Shown here piece after piece: positions 47,201 through 57,212 of a stretch of 64,000 bases of DNA. The notes beneath the pieces were generated by a model, which saw only the letters and a program-made list of their open reading frames with translations, was not told the origin of the DNA and searched no databases. The number at the start of each line of letters is the position of its first letter. Position 1 is the stretch's first letter. Origin of the DNA: Chondrosia reniformis (lineage: Eukaryota > Porifera > Demospongiae > Chondrillida > Chondrillidae); the NCBI GenBank assembly GCA_947172415.1, contig OX359202.1:4450899-4514898 (forward strand). The letters run 5' to 3'. A program made the position numbers and the translations under genes.

Positions 47201-47687
47201 CCTACCCATTCTTTTCAAATGTGTGGAACACTTTTAACTCTTGGAAAAACGAATCTACCTAAACAAACGAGCAAATCATCTGCCGCATTCACAAACGTGT
47301 GTCCATTGTAATATCAGATGCATGCAATGAACAATTTCTACATTAGCTAGACAAGCCAAACTTGCAAAACATGCACACAGTCTAAATACACATTACCGCA
47401 TAAGAACTTTAGGTTTTCTTACATTATCATAAGCACGTTTAATAGTTTCCAACGATGCAGCCAATCGTTCTCTCTCCTAATATTAAAAGTAGATACTTGA
47501 ATCACTATCTATAGTCATGTACCAATGTGTCACGTGTGTGATTGCATACACTTAATAAACACGTTATGTAGCATACCTCTTTCCGTTTCTGTTTCTTTTC
47601 TTTACTTTTGCTGGGATTTCTTTTCTAAAGTAATCCAAAAATCTTTATTTGCAAAAAAACGCATGGAGCATTTTAGCTTACCCCCAT
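44206..47687 (-). CDS. NAA40: N-alpha-acetyltransferase 40 (NatD)
   Basis: A short first exon supplies MG (ATG 47687-47685); the next (about 47578-47624) reads KRNPSKSKEKKQKRKE, matching the human start MGRKSSKAKEKKQKRLEE. Further exons give ERLAASLETIKRAYDN (47450), VFHTFEKNG (47220), QKWAFELMKTSVKELY (47070), GWGWKDREKWEELTHETA (46930), LGFINFRFDLDEGVEVAYW (46750), VTPDVRRKRLGKFLMQILEL (45110), MKKVVLTAFKG (44990), NEASRNFFIKTMK (44450) and DETSPDICDPLNSGLYSYVI, with stop at 44206-44208. NAA40 acetylates the N-terminal serine of histones H4 and H2A. The GNAT acetyl-CoA loop, RRKGLG in human, reads RRKRLG here. The long intron at 45.2-46.7 kb carries two copies of a hammerhead-bearing repeat. 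The gene diverges from the RAD51AP-like gene across about 130 bp. Confidence 0.88.
45600..45760 (-). repeat. Interspersed repeat carrying a minimal hammerhead
   Basis: gagctttagatgaagatacaggagtc through cactgggtcagacagc to cttcatcagtgatcc recurs in diverged form at 46483-46600 (gagctttagatgaggatac to acatcagtgatcc). The ribozyme-like part is annotated separately. Confidence 0.6.
45693..45740 (-). ncRNA. Minimal hammerhead ribozyme-like motif
   Basis: The minus strand, 5' to 3', reads TGGATCA, CTGATGA, A-GGG-loop-CCC-A, GAAAC, GGCT, GTC, TGACCCA. Helix I pairs TGGATCA with TGACCCA (3 bp, one mismatch, 3 bp). Helix II is GGG/CCC with an A opposite A at its base, where G-C is usual. Helix III is only AC/GT capped by GGCT. 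The predicted cleavage triplet is GUC, between 45700 and 45699. A 2-bp helix III resembles hammerheads described in Penelope-like retroelements. The A-A pair may reduce activity. Confidence 0.55.
46483..46600 (-). repeat. Diverged second copy of the hammerhead-bearing repeat
   Basis: Matches 45605-45740 at both ends, but the core reads CTGATGT and lacks GAAAC, so it is an inactive copy. Confidence 0.5.
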
Positions 47688-47817
47688 GTTCCTATTGCGC
47701 AATTAAATCAATGGCGCGAATTTGGCGCCATTTTAAAATAGGATAGCAACCGAAGCACATATTAGTAGTTCGACTTGTCTGTCCTCCTGAAGGATTCTCT
47801 GTTGTTTCAGTGTACCT
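47688..47817. promoter_or_regulatory. Bidirectional promoter, NAA40/RAD51AP-like gene
   Basis: The start codons of the two divergent genes are only about 130 bp apart. The interval is GC-richer than its surroundings and contains ggcgcgaatttggcgcca, an overlapping pair of E2F-like TTTGGCGC/GGCGCGAA sites. Confidence 0.6.
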
Positions 47818-50800
47818 ATGGATCTGAAAAAGCTGCTAAGTAGCTTAAATCCTCATTATGGTGTCAGTGTTCAGACTAAAGCGCAATTACAATTGCAAGT
47901 AAGTAATACTGCAAAACTTACTACATGTAGCTATTACCTTAGGGTTTCATGTGTCTCCACGTAGAGTAAAGATCAAAGGGTCCCTGAAGGAAACTCTAAT
48001 CTTTTGGTCACTTCAGCAAAATATTCATCTCTATTAAACGATTCTGTGATATTGCCTCCATCTCCTGTGATTGTTGTCAGTGATTCCTTTTTTGGAAATG
48101 TTGTAAGTAAAGGATTGAAACGTTGCCACCCGACGATGTTCATCGATGAGTCAAGTAGTAGCAAACACGCTAAATTGAAGCACTCCATATGTCCATCAGC
48201 TAATGCAATATTTAATGTTCAGAATTCTCCCAACAGCAAAAGCCTTGTACCCTTACATAATTGTGTGAAAGGGACCATTTCACTACAGCAGGGCCACACT
48301 AACCCGGCTACCTTGTATCAGACAGTGTCTTCTATGCAACATCCTCAGATTACAGAATTAAACTTGGAGTCTGCAAACATGTCAACACTAATGTCAACAA
48401 TTGAAGAAGGGACCACTACTGATGCTTTAATCCCTTTAGAATCCACTGCTGAAGCGTCCCGTTCACCCTCTCCATTTACTGATTTGGAGTCTGATTCCCT
48501 TCCATCACAACACATGAAAATGGCACCCAACTACTTCCCACTACCCCGGGATGAAAGAGTGCCCAATATCAAGTCTCTAGTATCCGTGGTATCAGAGTCT
48601 AATGTGCATACTAAATCTGGCTTCATGGTGTCCATGGTACCGGCATCCAATTCTCTAGCACTAGCAACAGATGAAACCAATATGGTTTCTATGGTAACAA
48701 ACCCCAACTCAACAGTACCAAATATCACAAGAGAAGAATTATTTAGCAGTAACTCTTTAGTAACTGCAGTGCCATCAACAATGCCAATAAATATACCCAA
48801 CTCTCCACTGCCTGATGTAGGTAGGACAGCCACCTCTCCACTACGTGAGGCAGGTAGGACAGCCACCTCTCCACTGCATGAGGTAGGTAGGACAGCCACC
48901 TCTCCACTACCTGATGTAGGTAGGACAGCCACCTCTCCACTGCCTGAGGTAGGTAGGACAGCCACCTCTCCACTACCTGAGGCAGGTAGGACAGCCACCT
49001 CTCCACTACCTGAGGCAGGTAGGACAGCCACCTCTCCACTACCTGATGTAGGTAGGACAGCCACCTCTCCACTACCTGAGGCAGGTAGGACAGCCACCTC
49101 TCCACTACGTGAGGCAGGTAGGACAGCAACCTCTCCACTGCCTGATGTAGGTAGGACAGCCACCTCTCCACTGCCTGAGGTAGGTAGGACAGCCACCTCT
49201 CCACTACCTGAGGCAGGTAGGACAGCCACCTCTCCACTACCTGAGGCAGGTAGAACAGCCACCTCTCCACTACCTGATGTAGGTAGGACAGCCACCTCTC
49301 CACTACGTGAGGCAGGTAGGACAGCAACCTCTCCACTGCCTGATGTAGGTAGGACAGCCACCTCTCCACTGCCTGAGGTAGGTAGGACAGCCACCCCTCC
49401 ACTACCTGATGTAGGTAGGACAGCCACCTCTCCACTGCCTGATGTAGGTAGGACAGCCACCTCTCCACTACCTGAGGCAGGTAGGACAGCCACCTCTCCA
49501 CTACCTGAGGCAGGTAGGACAGCCACCTCTCCACTACCTGATGTAGGTAGGACAGCCACCTCTCCACTGCCTGAGGTAGGTAGGACAGCCACCTCTCCAC
49601 TGCCTGAGGCAGGTAGGACAGCCACCTCTCCACTGCCTGAGGCAGGTAGGACAGCCACCTCTCCACTGCCTGAGGCAGGTAGGACAGCCACCTTTCCAGA
49701 TTCTCCACAAGAGTCAGAAATTCCAAGTAATACAACAATGATCTCAGATAAAATTAACTCTACTGAGCTCTTCAGACAGAAACCTCCAGTAGAAGGAAAG
49801 TTGAATGGAAATGATGACACTGAACCCAGTGAGGGGACCATATCTAAGGATTGCTCAAAATTTACCCCAGGAGAACAAATGTTGATGGCCATCAGCAAAG
49901 GAATCAGACAGCTGTATTCACCTACCTCACCTGCCTCTCTTAAAGAGCAGAAATATATACAGCAGAAAAATAATACCATTCTCACAGAAAACGGAGAAGT
50001 ACCTTTTGCTAGTGGATTGATATTAGCCGAGCGTGAAACCCAGTTAGTCTGCAAGTATGATTCTGATGAGGAATTAGAGTTACCAGCTTGCTCAGAAATG
50101 ATGCTGATTCCCAATCCACCACCACTGCCTGACACTAGCTATCTAGAGAACAATGGTCAGTTTAATATGCCAACATACAACATTCATACACATGTAGATG
50201 TTAGATGAGTAGACTACATCAGCAACAAATGAATATACGTATATATATATTGTATATGTGTGTACATGTGTGTGTGTATTGTGTATATGTATGTAGTATA
50301 TACGTATATATGGCACTGTTAAAGTTAATTTCCATTCTCCACTTACAGGAAGGAGTCAGAATGGCAGTACAAGCAAGAATTGTGGTTTTATACCTGGTAA
50401 AATGCTGTCTGGAATAATGAATGGCCAATCAAGCGAGAAAGCCATATTATCTGACCACTCAACTGTAAAATCTTATAAGAGAGTGTTTGAAGAATATCAA
50501 GATCGTAGAAACAGTGCTGCCACTTCAGATGTCTCATCTGTAAAATGTGAAGTTTTAAGTTTTGCTAGTAGCCCTAAAGTACCCAATCCTTTAACAGCAG
50601 CAAATAACATAGATATATCTTCGGTTAACATGGAAACTATCTTGTTGGAAGAATCAAAAGTTCAAATCAGTGATCAGTGGGGCCACGAGGAACCAAGGGA
50701 TGATGCAGATGATGGTCACATGATGGTAAAATCAGCCCTACCAAATAGTGAAACACAGAGTAAAGCTAATTGTAATGATGGTGTGGATTTTTCTGAGGAC

Positions 50801-51280
50801 AGTGATAATGACGACCAAACTTGTAAGAATCCACTACCACTGCCTTCACAAACAGTTATTACAGAGGTACAAGTAGTACCAGAGGAGACAAACGTGTCTT
50901 GTTCCACCTCAGAAATAACTTCTCCCTCTCTCTATTGTCCCATGGAAAAGACTGATCTAATTACTAATACCCACACTAAGTTTGTTCCTTTGTCCGAAGT
51001 TGATGAACAAATGGAAGAAAGTACCTGTTATATTTCTGACGCTAATTTGAGTGCAATGAAAATAGGCTTGCCCAAAGCTATGCACATTTCTGCTTGCTGT
51101 GAGAAAGATGTTCCATCCCACATTCACAGCAGTACACAGGCAGCCAAACCTTTATCCACCAGTAAAATAATTTGTGATTCTGTGAACAACATAACTAGAC
51201 CAAGGCTTAGAATTGGCTTATCAAAACATCAAAAGGTTCGACCACTTCATAAGCTGCCAAGCAGAAACCCATTTAATTGA
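47818..51280 (+). CDS. Disordered protein with 11-aa repeats and RAD51AP-like C-terminus
   Basis: Three exons join in frame: 47818-47898 (MDLKKLLSSLNPHYG), 47965-50155 and 50349-51280, about 1070 residues. Near the N-terminus VIVVSDS resembles a SUMO-interacting motif. The middle carries 27 tandem copies of GRTATSPLPEA. The rest is acidic and Ser/Thr-rich with no globular domain. The extreme C-terminus RLRIGLSKHQKVRPLH closely follows the RAD51-binding motif at the end of vertebrate RAD51AP1 (RLGLSRLARVKPLH) and RAD51AP2. This suggests a RAD51 cofactor in homologous recombination or meiosis. The assignment rests mainly on this motif; the remainder shows no similarity I recognise. Retention of the second intron would end the protein at 50208. 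Confidence 0.68.
48820..49710 (+). repeat. 33-bp coding satellite, 27 copies
   Basis: The unit GGTAGGACAGCCACCTCTCC plus 13 bases encodes GRTATSPL followed by PEA, PEV, PDV, REA or HEV. The order of variants repeats as larger blocks (PDV-PEV-PEA-PEA-PDV), showing higher-order amplification. Every copy except one (TPP) and the final one (TFP) preserves a TSP site, a minimal proline-directed kinase site. Confidence 0.95.
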
Positions 51281-52003
51281 ACTTTCATCACCCTGAATTA
51301 CAAACCTCAATTTGAAAATGGAATTTAATCATAACTTGTCATATTTTGTTGCAATATGCTATATGTATTATACGTATGTATTGTATTATACATTTTCTCG
51401 TGATTATATGTACATATATTACATACGTACATAATACACACTTAATATATAAATGTATCTCGATCGGGTTACATCATACACCTAATGAGCTAATACGTAT
51501 ATGGTCCTGTTGAGGTAACTTTGTTTATTATTTACACAGACTTGTGTACTTGTTTGTCACTTAACCAGATCGACTCGATCACCTCTCTGCCACCAACATA
51601 TAGGTTAGTATTATAAATTAAGGACAAGAAATTATAACATTTCCATATATATATAATACTATGACATTAATATTTATGTAACTAAAGAGAGCTATATAAT
51701 ATATATATGTACCTCTTATAACTACGTACAGAATCAAGCTATTGAAGTTGTTAATTATAACTGTCTAATCCATGTGTTACAACCACATTTGGGCATTAGT
51801 GAACCCATTAAGGTTTAAAATTTCAAACAGCTCATCAATCAAGCCATATACAGCCCACTTACATATTATTATATTTTAACATGTACATATATGTATATAC
51901 ATACTAAATATATAGCAAATTGAAAATAGACAAAGTATATATACTAAATATTATAGCAAATTGAAAATAGACAAAATACTTATATATAATAGCAGTCTAA
52001 TTA
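51281..52003. other. Intergenic, AT-rich, with short tandem duplication
   Basis: Includes two copies of TATAGCAAATTGAAAATAGA at about 51911 and 51953. A 5' exon for the collagen gene with a signal peptide should lie here or further upstream, but I could not find one. Confidence 0.5.
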
Positions 52004-52968
52004 GAGAAGAAACTACAGAAGACATATACGTATACAGCCTCAAGGATGATTGCACTACAATTTCTCTTTACAACTGGAATTGTAATCTCAGTTATACAGG
52101 CTGGTTAGTCAATATCACATTTGAAGAATCGCATGCATACATAACAGCAATTACCTATGGTCAAATTAAACATACTCCATTCACAGGTGACCTACAAAAA
52201 CGCAAAATCCGTAACACTGACAATGCCAACACATGTACAGGAGTTAGAGATGGCAGAGATGGGAGAGATGGTATTCCTGGACCTCCTGGAACACCTGGGG
52301 CTCCTGGAGCTTCTGGTAGAAATGGGGAGGATGGGGAACCAGGTCTCCTTGGGGTTAGGGGCCCTCTTGGGCCAATGGGTCCTACAGGCCTTCCTGGCAC
52401 TAATGGAGGAAGCACAACTTATGTTCGGTGGGGAAAACTGGCTTGTCCATTAGTTCCTGGTACTACACTAGTGTATTCTGGTATAACAGCCGGCAGCTCA
52501 TATGACCATACAGGTGGAGGAGCAAACTACGTGTGCATACCAGAAGAACCAGATTACCATCCTGAAGCAACTACAGCTAACCAAGACTATGCATATCTCT
52601 ATGGAGCTGAATATGAAGTTTGGAATGGTCAAGCTCTTGATGGATATGCACAACAGAATATTCCATGTTCAGTGTGTCACGTGTCTGGTAGACCATCTCA
52701 GATAATGATACCTGGAACATACAAATGTCCCACAGCTCCATACAACTGGACAGTGGAATACACAGGATGGCTAATGAGCAATGGCTACGAATACAAGGGA
52801 CGCACAATGCACACATGTCTTGATAAGCATCCTGATGTAATCCCGGGAGAGCTGAGGAATACTAATGGTGCTCTGATGTATCATGTGGAGGTAGTGTGCA
52901 ATACAGGAATACCATGTCCTCATTATAGTGATACAAAGGAGCTCTCCTGTGTAGTGTGCACCTTGTGA
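52004..52968 (+). CDS. Short-chain collagen C4-like protein (5' exon missing)
   Basis: About 320 residues of open frame. An N-terminal cysteine-containing segment (DDCTTISLYNWNCNLSYTGW) precedes about 17 Gly-X-Y triplets (GRDGRDGIPGPPGTPGAPGA to GLPGTN). A cysteine-rich C-terminal domain follows, with YVRWGKLACPLVPGTTLVYS, HTGGGANYVCIP, PCSVCHVSGR, YTGWLMSNGYEYKGRTMHTC and a terminal CVVCTL. This layout matches the non-fibrillar short-chain (spongin-type) collagen C4 of demosponges, an extracellular matrix component. No ATG or signal peptide occurs at the start; the frame opens at an acceptor-like attag near 52003, so at least one upstream exon is missing from this model. Confidence 0.75.
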
Positions 52969-52971
52969 CAT

Positions 52972-53557
52972 ACATATAATTGGCCTACCTAAGATATGTA
53001 TACATGAGTGCTATATATAGCTTACTTTGAATTGAATTATAAAAGTGTGGTCATATACATCTAATATTATATAGTGCACACTGCAACAAGCTGCATAAAA
53101 ATAAGCCAAGATATTGAGTAGGACCATTTGCAAGTTTAAGTACTGGGATTATAATTAGGAATTATAGGACCAGAGCCTGGTAGCCTGGTATATAGCCTGG
53201 TATATAGCCAAAGTGAGAGGTGGCCATGGTATATAGTTATCAGAGAATATATATCAGTACTCTCTAAGTATAGGGTTGGCCGAAAGAAAACATGGTGTCA
53301 CCCTATTCACTGATATCCTTATACAGAAAGAGCTGTATATAAACAAAGAGCTTAATAATTCAGTTTGCATCCATGTGTATACTTATAATCCATCAAAGTT
53401 GGTTCATACAGTAACTCTGTAGCAAATTAATCATATCAAAGTAATTAATAACTGCGGATTTCCTGGTTGGTAGATCTAGGGCCACAAACAAAAAATACAC
53501 AAGTTTACCCAGTCTAATTTTTATACCGGTATAGTCTTTATTATACGTATTTCAAAA
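52972..53557. other. Intergenic, collagen to 53558 gene
   Basis: AT-rich. Contains short direct repeats of tagcctggtatatag near 53180-53210. No gene seen. Confidence 0.5.
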
Positions 53558-54331
53558 ATGGCTAGTCAGCAGAAACTGAGAAAAAGCAGGCTGGAAGAGA
53601 AACTAGGCTTAAAACAAGCCGATATCATAAAATCAAATTTTGATACTGAAATTTTGGATATCGCTTGGGATATACTGAATGGAAAATGGGACTTACGTGA
53701 GCATCCTCGAGTGAAAGATGAACCAGAAGTAGATTGGGTGTTTTTTTTAATTATCAACAACCTCCACGCTTCAGTTTGGGCCGTTGAAGGAAAATTTCTA
53801 AAATCACATCAAGTGGTAGACCAGGAATATATCACAGCTTTCGACGTTAACGACTGTCTGAAGGAAACGGCAACGGTTCGAAGATACCATATAATCCTGT
53901 GTGATGATAAATATTACGCACAAGCTGACGAGGTCTACATCAAGCAAGGAAAGCCTGCCGAATTTGATATTTGCCTTTATATTGGAACAATTACTACCTG
54001 CTTGAAAGGATTGGATGTGATTATGGTAATGATTGCTGACAAAACGTATTTGCTGCTGGAGACCGACTGCTTGGAATATTGTAAGAACTTTGTTGCTACC
54101 TATTTTGAATTAATAGAAGAAGAGATGACGTATGAGCAGAAAGCAACTCTAAGAAAACTAACAGTAACTAATAATATCTTATCACAGATCAGTGAACGGA
54201 GCGGAAGGCAACATTGGCTCTCTGGTCTCTCACTGAGAAGCATGTTAATCAGTCCATTTACTCAAACGTTTTTGGCTACTATAATAGCCAATGGAATTAT
54301 AATATTTTTTGTGATCAAATACAGAAAATAA
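53558..54331 (+). CDS. Uncharacterised single-exon tail-anchored protein
   Basis: 257 residues from ATG at 53558, with no intron. The N-terminus is basic (KLRKSRLEEK). The body is a mixed alpha/beta domain with runs such as DWVFFLIINNLHASVWAVEG, RRYHIILCDDKYYAQADEVY and LDVIMVMIADKTYLLLETDC. The C-terminus is one hydrophobic span (FLATIIANGIIIFFVI) followed by KYRK, typical of tail-anchored insertion into ER or mitochondrial outer membrane. I do not recognise the family. The ordered codons and absence of low complexity support a real gene; it may be lineage-specific. Confidence 0.65.
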   Translation: MASQQKLRKSRLEEKLGLKQADIIKSNFDTEILDIAWDILNGKWDLREHPRVKDEPEVDWVFFLIINNLHASVWAVEGKFLKSHQVVDQEYITAFDVNDCLKETATVRRYHIILCDDKYYAQADEVYIKQGKPAEFDICLYIGTITTCLKGLDVIMVMIADKTYLLLETDCLEYCKNFVATYFELIEEEMTYEQKATLRKLTVTNNILSQISERSGRQHWLSGLSLRSMLISPFTQTFLATIIANGIIIFFVIKYRK

Positions 54332-57212
54332 CTTTTTTTCTTCAATATACATGTATACGTAATGTATAAAATTATTGCTGCAGCTGTGACTTCAGCCAAT
54401 GTACAAATTAAACACTCAAGATCAGTGTCAATGTAACATTCACATGCACACATTATGTACAAAGAGTCTAAAATGCATGCTTGCCCTGTATCTCTGCCCA
54501 TGCATACCTTAATTATATACATTTAGTGCTACAACTCTATGCATGCAAATGAATGTAGATATTGTGAAATTAGCACTTGGTGTCAGTACGTATATGTATA
54601 CATGTCCAATGAATTATATTAAATATACGTATATGCTTGCCCTATATAATATAAATTTCTCTCACCATATACATCAAGTTAGAATATTGGTAATTGTAAT
54701 TAATGTACATTAGTGCACATTTATATCGATCCTTACTTCAGTTATCATAAAAGTTATGTATATTAATTAAGTTTCAGTATGCCATGCCACTTCTACATGG
54801 TTACCCTTGCCATTACATCACTGTCTTGTTTCAATCCTTTTTAGATATATATGTCAGTCACTAGTACTGTTGCCCTACTTCCAACTATTTTCTAAGTACA
54901 AGTAACTAAAGGGAAACTGAGCATGCTCAGTTCCACATGCACATATATGTTCAATATACAGGTAGTATATATGCAAGTGCCACCATATAGAAATCACAGA
55001 AAATGCACATTCAATACACTTGTAGAATGTATGTGTTTATGTAACCACAGACAGCTGAAATACATATACACATATACAGCGCTGTTTCGAGCTTCTTGGC
55101 TCTCATCAGTGTGGTGTACCATAAAATGTGTAAGCCATTTTCCTACAAGCAATTAAATTGCATGAGGAAATCAGGAATTGGCAAATCATTTAGATCTTTG
55201 CATCACAACTCAAAAAGTTTACTACATGTTTTGAGAGAACAAAGCAAACGAAAAGTGAAAATTTATAATAAAGCTGTATACAACATACATTTATAATTAG
55301 CTGTACATATAGTACGTATATATGTAGGTACCAAGCACATTGTCAAGACCACACATGTTTCCAAAAGGCAGTCTACTGTTTCTAAGACGATATAATGTGA
55401 AAAGATATATTGAATGGAAATTTCCGAAAAATTACTCCAAATTTAATTCAGTGGGCTTTCCAACCACCAAAAAAATACACCAAGAATAAAACAATTTGGC
55501 AAACTAAACCTGCAAAGTTGTTGCTTCAAGCCTATATATAAGAGACATTTCCATAAAATATGTAATTAAGTTACAAATATCACCATCCTTGTACCATGAA
55601 AGGACAATACACTTGCATAAAATCCATGCACCTTCAAAAGAACCAAGTGTCCAACCATTTATATTATTCAAATAGGCCACCTTAAACTTTCAATTAAGTG
55701 CAAAAAGCCAAACGTTGTACACATGCAGGCCCAAAATCCTGTATGCATGCATTCACAAAGGTGTAGATGCAGACGTATAGAAGTCAAGCATAAAATGCTG
55801 AAAATAAACCTTAGCTTCAGTGCAAAAGGCAAGCTTTGTGCACCCTTTTTATGGCAAAGAATATATACTACAAGCCTTTACAGAAAGTCCTCAACATTTG
55901 AAATATGTCATACTTTGATAGTACAGATCTTAAACAAGCTACGTATATACGTACACTATTATAACAGGGAGGTGTTCATAAGACACTGATTGAAACAATA
56001 AAGATGTTCATTTACATGTGCATGAAAAAGAAAGAAGGAAAGAAAGAATCTGGTCCTGGGGCTCAGTCTATTAGGATGTTCATTTTCGAAGGACATCTTA
56101 TAAAAGGCTTTCCATATTCAAATATTTTGTAGGTCTACGTCTATGTGTTTTTAATGATGCAAGGTAAAAGCGAGGAACAAAACTAGACCAGAGACCAAGG
56201 TAGCATACTCTAGAAAGAACACTATACAGTAACTTTTGATATTCAACCATTCCATATACATATAATGATTACCTTGTGTGTATATATGTATAAAAACAGT
56301 AGAAACTCCTGTAGACTTGTAAGGTAGCTACATTTGCTGGTGAAAAAATAATTGTTCATAACTTTTTATTCATACGTAATACGAATTTAACACTATCAAT
56401 AAAGCTTTGTACCTACGTATATAGCTCTTACGGAATTTGAAGCAGATTTATGGAAAATCAATTTGATAAATGCAATACGTACAGACTTTTGACTTTGCAG
56501 ATTGCACAGACTCATGGTCTATACGGTATATAGTTTTTTCAGTTTTATCAGTGATAGAGTACATTGCAATTGGCTATATATAAGTAATTATAAGTCATGT
56601 CCCAAATGTACTGTTTTTGGTAAACGAAAAAGAAACAAAATGCTATTTTAGTGGTTTTTAAGTGGTGAAACTTTCACGAAGACACAGTCTACATATAATA
56701 TATAAGTACTTTTAACCATATAACATCAGTTACTTTGCCACCAAAATTAAAGGAATTACTGATTGTCTCCTTAGATGACACCCTTAGTGTTATTTTATAT
56801 ATAATATATATTATTTTCAATTAGAGCACACTATAGAAGCGCCAATGCATGGAGGTCAATGAAGCATTGCAAAATTGACTCTAAAAATCTTGACTCACTT
56901 TTTAAGTGTCTATTTTCAGTAACATTTCCAAAGTAGCCATTTAACCATGAATATATTATAAAAGAGCAAAAGAACAGGAAGCCAGGGGTCATATGACAAC
57001 TATAATTGAATTATATGGTCAATAAAATTTATGGGCAAATATATTGCATAATACATATAAACTGTAGTTTAATTTATAACAAATTAATAATGTACATCTC
57101 TCTATAAGGTTCTCAAAATTCGACCGTTTGTTTAAAGTTACAATTAACAAAGTCTATATATTGAGAGTTTACATCAACTATCATCTAAACAATGTTATCT
57201 AAATAAAAGTTC
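54332..57212. other. Intergenic, AT-rich; contains a hammerhead ribozyme
   Basis: Apart from the ribozyme at 55041-55119 I find no convincing coding exon. Short ORFs (for example around 55723-55989) have no recognisable domain and composition like their flanks. Confidence 0.5.
55041..55119 (-). ncRNA. Type-I hammerhead ribozyme
   Basis: The minus strand, 5' to 3', contains every element of a hammerhead. Helix I 5' strand is GTACACCACA; then core CTGATGA; helix II GAGC/GCTC with hexaloop CAAGAA; then GAA; helix III ACAGC/GCTGT closing a 25-nt loop; cleavage nucleotide C of a GUC triplet; helix I 3' strand TGTGGTTAC. Helix I has 6 bp, one bulged C, then 3 bp. Predicted cleavage falls between 55050 and 55049. 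Helix I is the open helix, so this is type I. Hammerheads of this type are known in small non-autonomous retroelements and satellites of animals. I found no second monomer next to it, and no gene overlaps it. Confidence 0.85.

Noticed and set aside
48531..50135. 534-residue antisense ORF (and a second, 331-residue one) over the repeat array
   Set aside because: They are open only because the 33-bp unit has no stop in those frames; outside the array they are not supported and lack splice or domain signals.
51961..52003. Collagen start at 51961
   Set aside because: The codon is TTG and the following residues lie before an acceptor-like site; no signal peptide is encoded.
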